Shown here piece by piece: positions 21,136-31,200 of a DNA stretch of 64,000 nucleotides (its first letter is position 1; the number at the start of each line of letters is the position of its first letter). The DNA comes from Phyllostachys edulis (taxonomy: Eukaryota; Streptophyta; Magnoliopsida; Poales; Poaceae), in the NCBI GenBank assembly GCA_036346405.1, contig CM070563.1:25791600-25855599 (forward strand). Direction: 5' to 3'. Under the pieces are notes generated by a model. That model was given only the letters and a program-made list of their open reading frames with translations, searched no databases and was not told where the DNA came from. A program made the translations under genes and the position numbers.

Positions 21136-21850
21136 ATCGTAACACCGATAGCCCTTGTGATCGGCTGGGTAGGCAAGGAACACACATGCAAAGGATTGAG
21201 GAGAAAATTTATTTGGTGCGGTGGCAATCATGTTGGGGTAACAGAGGCACCTAAACACACGCAAATGGATGTAATCAGAAGGTGCACCAAAAAGAATCTC
21301 ATAGGTAGAGAGAAGGCATGAGGTTTGCACGCCTGGCGGTAGAGAAGATATGTGGCAGTGGTGAGAGCCTCGACCCAAAAGCGAGGAGGCATGTGATAAT
21401 GAAAAAGACGTGTCCGAATATCATCGTTGATGCTACGAATTATTCTCTTGGCCTTCCCATTCTGTTGGGAGGTGTACGGACAAGAAAGACGGAGCGCGAT
21501 GCCATGCGTGGAAAAGAAGGAGCGAGAGGCATGGTTGTCGAATGCACATCCATTGTTAGTCTGGACAGCGAGGAAGGGAAACTGAAATTGAGTTCATACA
21601 TAAACATGGAAGGAGTTGATGAGAGAAAACACATCGGACTTGCATCGTAAAGGAAACATCCATGCATAGTGACTGAAATCATCGAGAATAACAAGGTAGT
21701 ACTGATATCTTGAGATGCTATGAATTGGTGAGGTCCAAACATCACAATGAACTAGTTCAAAGGGAGCAATAGTAAATGATGTAGAATGTGAAAATGGCAA
21801 ATGGACATGTTTTCCAATTTGACAGTCATGGTAGGTAGAAATGCCTTTGT
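21136..21850 (-). pseudogene. Copia integrase
   Basis: Minus-strand frames give FELVHCDVWTSPIHSISRY then YYLVILDDFSHYAWMFPL (integrase core with the first and nearby aspartates), and further on the region STYEILFGAPSDYIHLRVF with CLCYPNMIATAPNKFSPQS and PADHKGYRCYD. Frameshifts and stops separate these blocks. The frame is cut by the solo LTR at 21135 and resumes at about 18420. Confidence 0.8.
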
Positions 21851-22322
21851 TATTACATGTAGAGTTAAAAGAGCCTAATTCTCAAGAAAGTGCTTCATGT
21901 CCAGGATGACTGAGTCACTGATGCCAAAGGTCGACGAAGGTGGTGCTAGCGTGGAGACTCCGTGGAGGGGTTGTGGAGTGGTGAGAGAAAAGTGGGTAGA
22001 TATCACCATGACTGTCACATTGTAGTATCTCCGTCTGTGTGTGCAGATCCTTAACAGAGAAACCAGACGGGTCAAACTCAACGGAGACAGAGTTGTCACG
22101 GGTAAATGAATGGATGAAAACAAGGTTTTTAATAAGATGTGGAGCAACAAGAATATGAGGAAGATGCAATGGAGAAGGAGTAGCGATGGTAAGACGACCA
22201 GTATGTGTGACTGGCAACGTGTGACCATTGCCGACAATGATTTGAGACGTGGAAAAGTGAGGAATGGGAGAGGAGATGTTACCTGGGCTGGAGGCCATGT
22301 GCGAGGTTGCACTAGTGTCCAT
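21851..22322 (-). pseudogene. Copia protease and pre-integrase region
   Basis: Frame 21915-22322 starts MDTSATSHMASSPGN, the copia aspartic protease site, with serine where D-T-G/S-A normally has glycine (D-T-S-A). It continues with IIVGNGHTLPVTHTG, LVAPHLIKNLVFIHSFTRD and DLHTQTEILQCDSHGDIYPL, typical of the copia protease to GAG-pre-integrase segment. Confidence 0.82.
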
Positions 22323-23589
22323 GAACTAGTCCCCACTAGATTGAGACAGCTAAATGGACATATTGTTGAGGGAAGCCACAAGAGTCGACTGATCCCAAGC
22401 CAGAGCCGAGCCATAGAGGGACACCATCTGGGTGGAGGGTGGCGCATACGACACTGCCATCAGGGTGGAGGGTGGCGCATACGATGCGACCATCAGGGTG
22501 GAGGGCAACGTGTACGCCACAGCGACCACATGCGCTGGGGTAGCGTTGGGGTGTGGCCTGAGGAGGCTGGTGCTGTAGGGCACATGCCACTGGCCCGACG
22601 GCATGGGCATGGGCCAAGCCTGGACCATGCCAGTCCAAGGGTTGAAGCATCTAGGCCAAGAGGGAGTCGACGTAGAGGATGTAGGGCTTGCGCTGGTGCT
22701 GTTGTCGTTGTTGCACTTGTCGTCCTGCAGTTCTTGACGTTGCCGCGATCACTTGAGGATGTAGGACGGTAACTGTGGCCCTTAAGGTTGTCACGATCAC
22801 TGCGGCTAGAGGAAGAACAGCGGGTGGAGTTGGTGTTGCCGTCATGCGATGAAGGAGACTAGGTGGAAGAGTAGAGGGCAGTGGCCGCAACCATCTTGGC
22901 TGTCTACTCAAATTGATGCTCCTCGAGGAGGAGGTACGATTGGGAGCGCGTGAATGTGGGGAATGGTACCTGCATAGTCAAAATAGAGGTCGTATTGTGG
23001 AACTTAGGGTTAAGACCGCACAACATGTTGAGCACCAAAGTCTAATCGGAGACGGGTTGATCCACATCGCAAAGGCTGTCAGCGAGAGTCTTGAGACGAT
23101 GGCAATATGATGTGATGGACATGTCGCCCTAGTAGATGTCGTGGAACTCAGACTCGATGTAGATTGTGTGGGCGTGCTTGTTGTCTTGGAACAGATTGAT
23201 GATGCTCGTCTAAACGGAGTAGGTGGTGTCATCAGGTGGCATGATGATCCCGAGGATCTCCCTGGAGACCATGGCATAGAGCTAGGAGACGACTCTGTAG
23301 TCATCTCCTATGCCGAGTTGTCGAGGTCGGGCTTAAAACCATAAATGTGATCGGTGAGGCCGAACTGGCTGAGGACGACCTTGAAGAAACCATGCCATAC
23401 CAAGTAGTTGAACTCCTTGAGATCCAAAACGACAGGACCATGGGTGCGGATGTTGGTGACTTGGGTGGCCGACGAGGGAAGAGTGTCGACTGGAACATAG
23501 GTAGTGGAAGGATTGTTGGAGTTGAGGGCGGCCGTGGCTGAGGAGGTGGAGGAGGAATAAGACTATAGGGAGGGATTGGTGCTAGCCAT
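22323..23589 (-). pseudogene. Copia gag
   Basis: Begins with an ATG at plus 23589 (MASTNPSL), 49 bp after the PBS. Early words HGPVVLDLKEFNYLVWHGFF and FGLTDHIYGF are those of copia gag. Stops and frameshifts follow. Near the end there is a small tandem repeat of CACCCTCCACCCTGATGG-like units (22430-22510) coding for a His-Pro-Asp-Gly type run. Confidence 0.7.
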
Positions 23590-23637
23590 GGCGGTCGGAG
23601 GAAGGGAAGAAACGGCCTAGGGAAGGAGATCACCCGA

Positions 23638-23649
23638 GCTCTGATACCA
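23638..23649 (-). promoter_or_regulatory. Copia primer binding site
   Basis: Minus strand TGGTATCAGAGC, complementary to initiator Met tRNA, directly abutting the 5' LTR end ...GCCTACA. Confidence 0.9.
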
Positions 23650-24150
23650 TGTAGGCGAATAGGATTCACAACACACGTATATTCATTGTATGGACCGATA
23701 CATATGCATGAGTACAGGTGCAACCGTCTCCACTAATCAAGGAGAGCATAAGGAATGTACTAATCTATCCTAGAATACAAAAAAGCTAGCTATACATGCC
23801 AAATATATAATGCCATGCAGACAAGCAAAGATACTCGCTTACATGGACTACTACCGCCCCGTCACCAACATCACTGTGTCGCCTCGCAAATATGGTGGGC
23901 ACATACACACAACCACACATTCAACAACTACAACTATCTTTCACTTCTAGCTCACTTATACTACTTCTTTGAATCCTCTCTTTAACACGTACGTTCACGG
24001 AATGTGCATGTATAGGGTTCCATGACTCGCCGTTATTTGCGTGCTACGATGGCGGTGGCGACCCGTACAATGTGAACCTCACGGTGGAGAAGGCAAAGGA
24101 CGTGAAGGTGCGCGACCTCACTGTGATGGCGTGCCGCTGCACCATGTTGT

Positions 24151-24599
24151 TAGAACCAACAACCACACTTGGGTGGGGATTGAACTTTCACATTTTTGCT
24201 AGGTGAGAGCCAAAATTCTCCACTTGAAAGTTTAAAATTCTACTTGCAAGTTTTAATATTCAAATTGAAGGGGCAAAATTTGTGTTGAATTCAAGTTGAA
24301 AGTTGAATATTTTTTGAATTCCAGTTGAAAGGGTTGCGGCAAATGATTACCAAATAACAAATTATACCCAGGGACAGTTTTGGAGGGTGGTTTTGCTGAT
24401 GGTGATCCAACTCAGGGTAATTTTTAGCATGTTGGCAACCATGTTATCGGTTCTTGATGATGAGGATCCAAATGAGAGGAGGGAGGATGATGAGACGAAG
24501 AAAGATTAATGGAGAGAGATAAGAGTCGATGTGGATGCCCTAATGTTGTTAAGATTTGTACATGTTTTTAGGGAGCTGCTAGCCCACTCTATACTGTTG
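24151..24599. other. Intergenic, no gene recognised
   Basis: AT-rich DNA with several AAGTTGAA/GAATTCAAGTTGAA words near 24220-24330. No coding or element signal. Confidence 0.4.
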
Positions 24600-25535
24600 G
24601 AATGCATTTCCAACAATATAGCAGTTTCATGCAGTTTCGTGAAGTTTCATTTGTTTAAAAGTTCCAGATTTCGAGTTTGAAGTTTTGACTAGGTTTCAAC
24701 GTATTTCGTGAAAAGTTTCAAAAAGGTTTCAGGTTATGAGTTTGCTGTTTCAAGCATGTTTCAACGTGTTTTGTGAAAGTTCCAAAATGCTTTCGGCTCT
24801 TTCATAAAGTTTGAGAAAAGTTTCAAGTAAGTTTCATAAAAAATGCAAGTTTCAAGAAGTAAAAAAAACGCTTTCAAGGAAGTTTCAATCATGAACGAGA
24901 CATAATGAAACTTCTAAGTTTTAAGCATGAAAACATTTAAAAAGTTTTAGGTTTTGGTGAGTTTCGCGTATTTCTAGCAGTTTCCAGAAGTTTCCAAGAA
25001 AGTTTCAAGCCCAAGTTTCAGATTTTGGAACTCAAGTTTCAACAACTTTCAAACAAAAGAGTTTGAAGAGGTTTCAACCAGTTTCACAAAGTTTCAAGAA
25101 GTCTCATGAAAACATTTTAAAAGTTTTCGGTTTCAGTGAGTTTCATGTATTTCTAGAAGTTTCCGAAAGATTCCAAGAAAGTTTCAAGCCCATGTTTCAA
25201 CAAGTTTTAGATTTTGGAACGCAAGTTTTATACAAAAGAGTTTCATGAAATTTCAAGAAGTCTCATGAAAACATTTTAAAAGTTTCATATTTCAATAAGT
25301 TTCTCGTATTTCTAGAAGTTTCTAGAAGATTCTAAGAAAGTTTCACTCCCAAGTTTCAACAAATTTCATATTTTGGAACTCAAGTTTCAGAAAGAGAAGT
25401 TTCAAGAAGTTTCAGCAAGTTTCAACCTGTTTCAAGAATTTTCAACAAGTTTCATATTTTGGAACTCAAGCTTCAACAAGTTTCATACAAAAAAAGTTTC
25501 AAAAAGTTTCAGCATGTTTCATAAAAAAAATCAAA
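24600..25535. repeat. GTTTCAA-based minisatellite with higher-order units
   Basis: About 0.94 kb made of AAGTTTCA and CAAGAAGTTTC words. On top of these, three units of about 160-180 bp start at about 24927, 25106 and 25265. Each begins CATGAAAACATTT(T)AAAAGTTT, continues through TTTCTAG(A/C)AGTTTC and ends with TTTTGGAAC(T/G)CAAGTTT. Open frames here are artefacts of the repeat. Confidence 0.85.
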
Positions 25536-26189
25536 CAACAGCAAAAAATCCCAACGTGCTCACCTGCAGCCGCGCGACCTCTCGACGCCACAGCTCTGTG
25601 CTCACCGGGACGTCATGGTCGTTGGCCTTTCTGCCTACCACCGAGCTTGCCCGCGGCTTCGTGCTCACCAGGCTGCTGTGGCCACTCACCTTCCTACACG
25701 TCGCCGAGCAAGCCTCCGGTAGCTGCTTCCACTTGCCTTGCTCCGGTCGAGCCCACTCGTCGCCACTCCCTATCACGCCAGGCAGTGGCCACCCACATGC
25801 TTGCGGCCACACGAGGCGCAGAACCGATTCACCGCCGCCGTCGTCGTCACTCGAGGACCGCCCATCGTCTCATTGTTCACCCCTGTGCAATTTTTTGGCT
25901 ACTGGAGAGAGAGAGAGAGAGGTGCGCGATTTGCCCACTACTCTCCCTGGATGAGGGAGAGAGATGGAGCAGACACTCGAGATGGGTTCGCAGTGGATAA
26001 GGTATTTAGGATGAGTGGATAAAAGTGAGTTTGGGGTGGGGAGGATGCTAAACATCAGATAAATTGAACGGTTGATAGCCATCCCGTAGCAACGCTATAG
26101 CATTTTTTAGTTTTTCTCATGTTTATAACACTATAAAAATAAAAATGTAGACCGTACGGACCCACGGGTTAACGACTTGTTAATATATA
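25536..26189. other. GC-rich then AT-rich intergenic DNA upstream of the GDSL gene
   Basis: 25550-25870 is GC-rich with overlapping open frames on both strands and no recognised domain. An (AG)n run lies at 25904-25921. A TATA-like word TATAAAAA is at 26132-26139, about 190 bp before the GDSL start codon, and could be its promoter. Confidence 0.4.
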
Positions 26190-26269
26190 CTCTCTTCGGT
26201 CGAAATTACTTGACAGCAAGAGAAAGCAGTACAGTCCGGTCAACGTCAATCATAAAAAACCGGAGGGAG
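26190..26269. mobile_element. Stowaway-like MITE just upstream of the GDSL gene
   Basis: 80 bp with inverted ends CTCTCTTCGGTC and AACCGGAGGGAG, flanked by TA (26188-26189 and 26270-26271). It ends 59 bp before the GDSL start codon, so it lies in the promoter or 5' leader. Confidence 0.75.
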
Positions 26270-26328
26270 TAGTTTATTGGTTACAAGCCTACAACTCCAA
26301 CGACTGGGACACCAAGGCACAGACCAGC

Positions 26329-27997
26329 ATGGCGCTACTGGTCCGTCAGCTAGTAGGACTCCTCCACTTCCTCTTCGGTGCGGCAACCGCCGGTGTATCC
26401 CACGCCGGCACGATGAGGTGCACCCGCGTGTTCAGCTTCGGCGACTCGCTCACCGACACCGGGAATCTGGTGCTCCTCCCCGGCGGCCGTGGGGCCACCG
26501 GAAGCCGGCTGCCGTACGGGGAGACCTACTTTCACCGCCCCACCGGCCGGGCGTCCGACGGCAGGCTCACCATCGATTTCATCGGTAACGAAACAACCTA
26601 TACTTGTATCGAGTATCGACCGTTGCTTCGTGCAAGTTTCGATTCAGTGACGTTTCGATGGAAACTGTGCAGTGGAGGGGCTGAAGGTGCCGCGCCTGAC
26701 GCCGTACCTCGCCGGCGAGACCGCCGAGGATTTCAGGTACGGGGCGAACTTCGCGGTGGGCGGCGCGACGGCCCATGACACGGAGTTCTTCGAGGTCACG
26801 GGGCTCAAGCCGTTCGTGCCGGCCGTCTCCCTCAGCACTGAGATGGGCTGGTTCAAGAAAATCCTGCAGCTTCTTGGCTACTCTGCTCAAGGTGCACATA
26901 TATAGTTGCATATGAAATGTGAGCTCCTGTGTGATAATCATTTGAGCTTTTTACCCTCGTTATTATGAATACATAGAGCAAATAAAGTTCGCGGCGAGCT
27001 CCCTCTTCGTCGTCGGAGAGATTGGAGGTAACGACTTCCTCATCGCCTTCTTCCAGAACCGAACTCTGGACGAGGTCAAGACCTTCGTTCCAGGCATCAT
27101 CGACGCCATCCGTTCTTCTCTGACAGTATGTGATACACCATGCCGGCATGTGCCACCTTAATTGACTTGTGTTCCTGACATCTTGGAATGATGTGTACAG
27201 GCACTGATCGACGTCGGAGCGAGAATTGTGGTGGTTCAGGGGATGCTGCCGCTCGGCTGCGAGCCGCGGCTGCTCGAGCTCTTCAAGCGCAGCCGCCGCG
27301 CCGACGACTACGACGCCAAATCCGGCTGCTTGATAAGCTACAACCAGCTCGCCGAGGAGCACAACCGCGCGCTCAACCGCTTGCTTGACGAGCTCCGGCA
27401 GGCCCACCCCGGCACGGCCATCGTCTACGCCGACTACTACCGCGCCGTCACCGACATCTCTGTGTCGCCGCGCAACTACGGTGTGCATGTACTCCCTCCA
27501 GTTTAAATCGAGGGATTTCAGGATTTGTCGTTACGAGATAAATAGATTTTAGGATTTGTCTCTATGTGTTAATGATATGTGGCTCTCGAATCCATATGTG
27601 ATAGACACAAAGGAGTGAATCCTGAAACCATATATTCATTCACAGTGGCAAATCATAAATTATCTAGTTTAAATTAGGTGTCATTTGAGCTCGGTGCACG
27701 AACAAAGGAGTTAATACCTTTGCTTTCGACATAGTCTGCTCCTATAAATTGTATACCGTGTATGCAGGGTTCGGAGACTCGCCGTTGTTTGCGTGCTGTG
27801 GCGGCGGCGGCCCGTACAACGTGAACCTCACGGCGGGGGCGGGGTGCAGCCAAGAGGGGTCGACGGCGTGCGCCGACCCGTCGGAGTACGTTTCCTGGGA
27901 CGGTGTCCACTACACGGAGGCTACTCATAGAATCATTGCTCGTGGCATCTTGGAAGGACCATACACCATGCCCCCAGTTTTGTCGATGTGTGAGTAG
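26329..27997 (+). CDS. GDSL esterase/lipase (SGNH hydrolase), five exons
   Basis: Secreted serine esterase family acting on acyl esters; the substrate cannot be told. Exons by splice sites and unbroken frame: 26329-26584, 26673-26891, 26977-27125, 27201-27480, 27768-27997, giving 377 residues, normal for the family. Residues 1 to about 26 form a hydrophobic signal peptide (LVGLLHFLFGAATAG). Catalytic blocks: FSFGDSLTDTGN with Ser40, NFAVGGATA (Gly115-116), GEIGGNDF (Asn177) and WDGVHYTEA with Asp346 and His349. All introns are GT-AG and no stop or shift is seen, so it looks functional. The ATG at 26329 is chosen because it gives the signal peptide; a second ATG (codon 29) would remove it. A tandem pseudogene copy lies upstream. 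Intron 4 contains a decayed Stowaway-like start, ACTCCCTCCAGTTT. Confidence 0.92.
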
Positions 27998-28250
27998 TAA
28001 AAGAAACTAATTGGTTGAACTGAATCGATCTACATTCTATGATATGCGTGATGGGCATGTTGCAATTTTTTCAATCCAAAATGTACTTGTTTTGACACGT
28101 TGCTCCATTCCAAAATGGGAAAATCTACCTACCCATCGGTGGTTGATTTTGTTGATGGGAAGGAATCAATTGCTAATAGGGCGTGAGGCCTTCCCCCAAC
28201 AAATTTTCTTCCATTCAAAAAGGAACATAGCACAAAATGTCAAGCGGCGG
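27998..28250 (+). other. 3' flank of the GDSL gene
   Basis: AT-rich sequence after the stop; likely holds the 3' untranslated region. No clear polyadenylation signal could be chosen. The open frame at 28011-28379 has no recognisable domain. Confidence 0.35.
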
Positions 28251-31200
28251 CAGGACCGCAGGGGAGAGAAACCAAGTATCACAAACAACCAATGTTATGA
28301 ATTGTTTAAATTGTTGCGGGATAATTTTGAAAAGACCCAAAAGTTCAAAATTTTCAAAACTTGCTTGGGTTTAGCTTGATTTTGGATTTCTTGCCAAATT
28401 CGGAATTTTTTTCTCTTTTCACTTTCCCTTTTCGGTTTTTCCGTTTTCCCAGCCCAAAGGCGCCTTTTTTTTTCTGTGCACTTCTCCTCTATTCTTCTTC
28501 CTCATCGTGTTGCCCTGTCGTTCGCCAGCACCACGCATCACCTTCGTCCTCGTCGACTTCTTCCACCACCTTCGCCATGCTAGTGATCGCCACCTCACCT
28601 CGCCACCCCATCACTTGCTTTCCCCCTTCCCTGGCGTCGATTGCGCGCAGCCGCATACTTCGTCGCGCCCGCCTCCACTCTGCTACTAGCGCCACCGCCT
28701 CTCCGCGCGTATAAAGCCTCAGCCGCCACACCATCGTCATCCCCAACCTCTCCACAACATCACGGTGCTCTCTCTTCTTCCCCAATGTCGATCACCGCTG
28801 CCACACCCAAAAATGCTTGTAAAGCCCCCTTCTTCAGTTCGCTGCCACCGTCCATGCCCCCATCCAATTAATCCCTCCCTGAGCTTCGCTTCAATCTACC
28901 AAACCTATCCCCAAGCTCCACACTCACCATCCCCCGCCACCAGCGCGCCACCATTGTGCTCCATAGCTCCGCCGCCCACGGCTCACGCTAACACGCCATC
29001 TTGAACCACCCAAGACCCACCACCACCGGACTCCCCTTGGTCCGCTGGTGCTCAAGCACTGGCCGCCTTGGCCGGAGCTTGGCCGAAGCGTCACCATGCC
29101 ATTCCCCTGCCTCGGCCGTGCGTCATCGCCGCCGTGAGCCCAACCCGAGCCACATCCAACTGTACCTAAGCCCAAAAATGGAAACCCCCCCATGCTTCAT
29201 AGTTGTTCTCGCACCTTCCTCGTGCCATGACCATCCGCCATTGCAATCGTTCTTGAAGCCAAAGAGGAGGAAGGAAACAGAGGATGCCAACAAAGAAAAG
29301 AAAAGAGGGAGCTAGGTTCCCTTTGGTTGAAAACCCAATTAGGCCAAGTGCCCTAGTGGACCGCCATGTAGGCCCATTTGCCAAGCCAGCCCAACACTAT
29401 GCAACACTGTGTGGCCCACACTATTCATTTTGGCCCATCACTATTTAGAACATTAACACCTGGCCCAAACCCATTCATGTTCACAAAATCCGACCACTAC
29501 AAATAGTGTTGACCCAACACTATTCACTAGACCCGCTACAATTCAACCCAAACCCGATAATAAATAGTACTAAGCCCGGTATTGTTCACTGGACCCATCA
29601 CTATTCATCCCTAACCCAATAAGACATTATATATCCATTTTGGTCGTTTTGAGTCTGTGAATCCCATTTTTGACCCCATTTAACCAAATCAAGCACCAAA
29701 CAAATCCCAACCACCCACACCACCATTCTTTTCAATTCTTTCCGAATTTATTTAATTCATTTTGTTCCCAGCTCGCCTCTTGTTGAGCCCAGATTTATTT
29801 ATTGGTTTTTCTTCTACAATAGAACCCAAATTTATTGATCAAGCTACAGAAGGAGTCGATCAAGACAGGAGAGGTAAATCCGATCAAGGACTGCAGATAT
29901 GGAGGCAAGTTGCATCCATTTGATCATTTTGAGCCCACATTCCATTTATTTATATTATTACTTTTATTATAGTATTTATGCCAATTACTTCTTTATTGAA
30001 ATAATACTTTGGAATGTCATGATGATTAATTATATCCTATCACCCCACATACAAGCCCACCTATTCTTTGTAGGCCATATTCACCTTGATAAGTTTATGT
30101 TACATAAGATATTAATAAATATTCGGCATTGTCACATAATGTGTTTATAAAATTCTGGAAAAGAGTATTAGCTATCCGCCAATGGTTTTAGTGAAGAGTT
30201 GAGGGTTGAGACCAAGAGGTTGGACAACCCAATAGACTTGATAAAAGTGAGTTAAGGGTTGAGACCAAGAGGTTGGACAACTACGAGTTGGATGTTGGGC
30301 CACCGCCTCACTGTAAGACACGTAAGGGCTAGAACCTTGTGCCAAATAACAGACACAGAAATCGCTCAACCATGGATTTGGTTTATCCAACTTGACTTAG
30401 TACACTACTCTTTCGATTGAATATCTATAGGATGTCACCTGCTCTTGTTGTATAGAGCAACCGCGGATTGGGGATGAGCCAGGAGTGGGCCGGTTAGGGC
30501 ACTCATTGAACTACACAACGGCTTGGTCCAGTCAGCATCGGACCGCGCACTCCACCATTGGCCAGTGGTTTCCCGATGGCTGTATTGACCTTGAACCTAC
30601 CGAGTAGAGGCTAGAAAGGTTGAGTAGTGAAAAGTCTTTGATATCTTAGCTCAGTCGCACGCTAACATATTGTGTGTTTATGACTTGACAGTATGAGTAT
30701 GAGGTATCTTGTGGATAAAGTTGGGCAACTCTGTAGAGTATAATCAATGGTATTCGGATACACCGTGCTTCCGGTTAATGAAGTTGTGTTTATGGGTGAT
30801 TCCAATATATGATGCATAAATAGATATTTTGAGATGTTAATATGGTAATTACAATTGTTGAGTAAACCCCTGATGTTATAATAGTATGATTTTACTGTTT
30901 TAAAGACAAACTGCTTTAATTCAAATGTTGCATCCACATATACCTGATATGGTAAACCTGTTGGTGCTATGCCCTATAGGCAATCATAGAGATGATTGTA
31001 TCACGTCTATGTTTATGAGTTATATAGAATAAATTTTATTATGTTCCTTGAATGAATCATCGGTTATAAAGATTAACAAGTATGTGACTTATTGATGAAG
31101 CTCTTTAACTTATATGATGTCGTTCTAAATGTATCCCTGGTCGGATGTTACTGGTCGGAACACTAGTGACTTATTGACCAGCATATGTATTGATTGATGA

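Larger units (their letters stand above)
15584..23843 (-). mobile_element. Copia LTR retrotransposon (minus strand), nested in the GDSL pseudogene
   Basis: Short LTRs: 5' LTR 23650-23843 (194 bp) and 3' LTR 15584-16156 (the same LTR with a MITE inside). The LTR runs TGTAAGCGAGTATC...ATTCGCCTACA on the minus strand. The PBS TGGTATCAGAGC (plus 23638-23649) directly follows the 5' LTR. The order gag, protease, integrase, RT, RNase H is copia type. Flanks CGTAC and TGGAC are compatible with a decayed 5-bp target duplication of the GDSL exon. Three further insertions lie within it. Confidence 0.85.
15467..24150 (+). pseudogene. GDSL esterase/lipase pseudogene split by a copia element
   Basis: Partial paralogue of the intact GDSL gene at 26329. 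The exon-4 equivalent starts at 15467 with YDTKSGCLTSLNDLAEDHNR and runs to TIVYA at 15583. After the copia insertion (15584-23843) it resumes with DYYRPVTNITVSPRKYG to a splice donor at 23894/23895. The exon-5 equivalent starts after an AG at 24015 (HDSPLFACYDGGGDPYNVNL) and loses similarity near 24095-24150, before the catalytic Asp-His block. Exons 1-3 are missing. Intron position and phase match the intact gene 2.2 kb downstream, so this is a tandem duplicate destroyed by deletion and insertion. Confidence 0.85.

Noticed and set aside
25373..26022. Plus-strand open frames of 94-193 codons upstream of the GDSL gene
   Set aside because: The first starts inside the GTTTCA minisatellite; the others are alternative frames of one GC-rich stretch with no domain.
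27481..27767. Complete Stowaway MITE in GDSL intron 4
   Set aside because: Only the left end (CTCCCTCCAGTTT) is clear; no matching right end GGAGGGAG was found.
28361..29315. Proline/serine-rich open frames near 28.4-29.3 kb
   Set aside because: They fall in the pyrimidine-rich part of an old LTR, are short, and lack domains or consistent frame.
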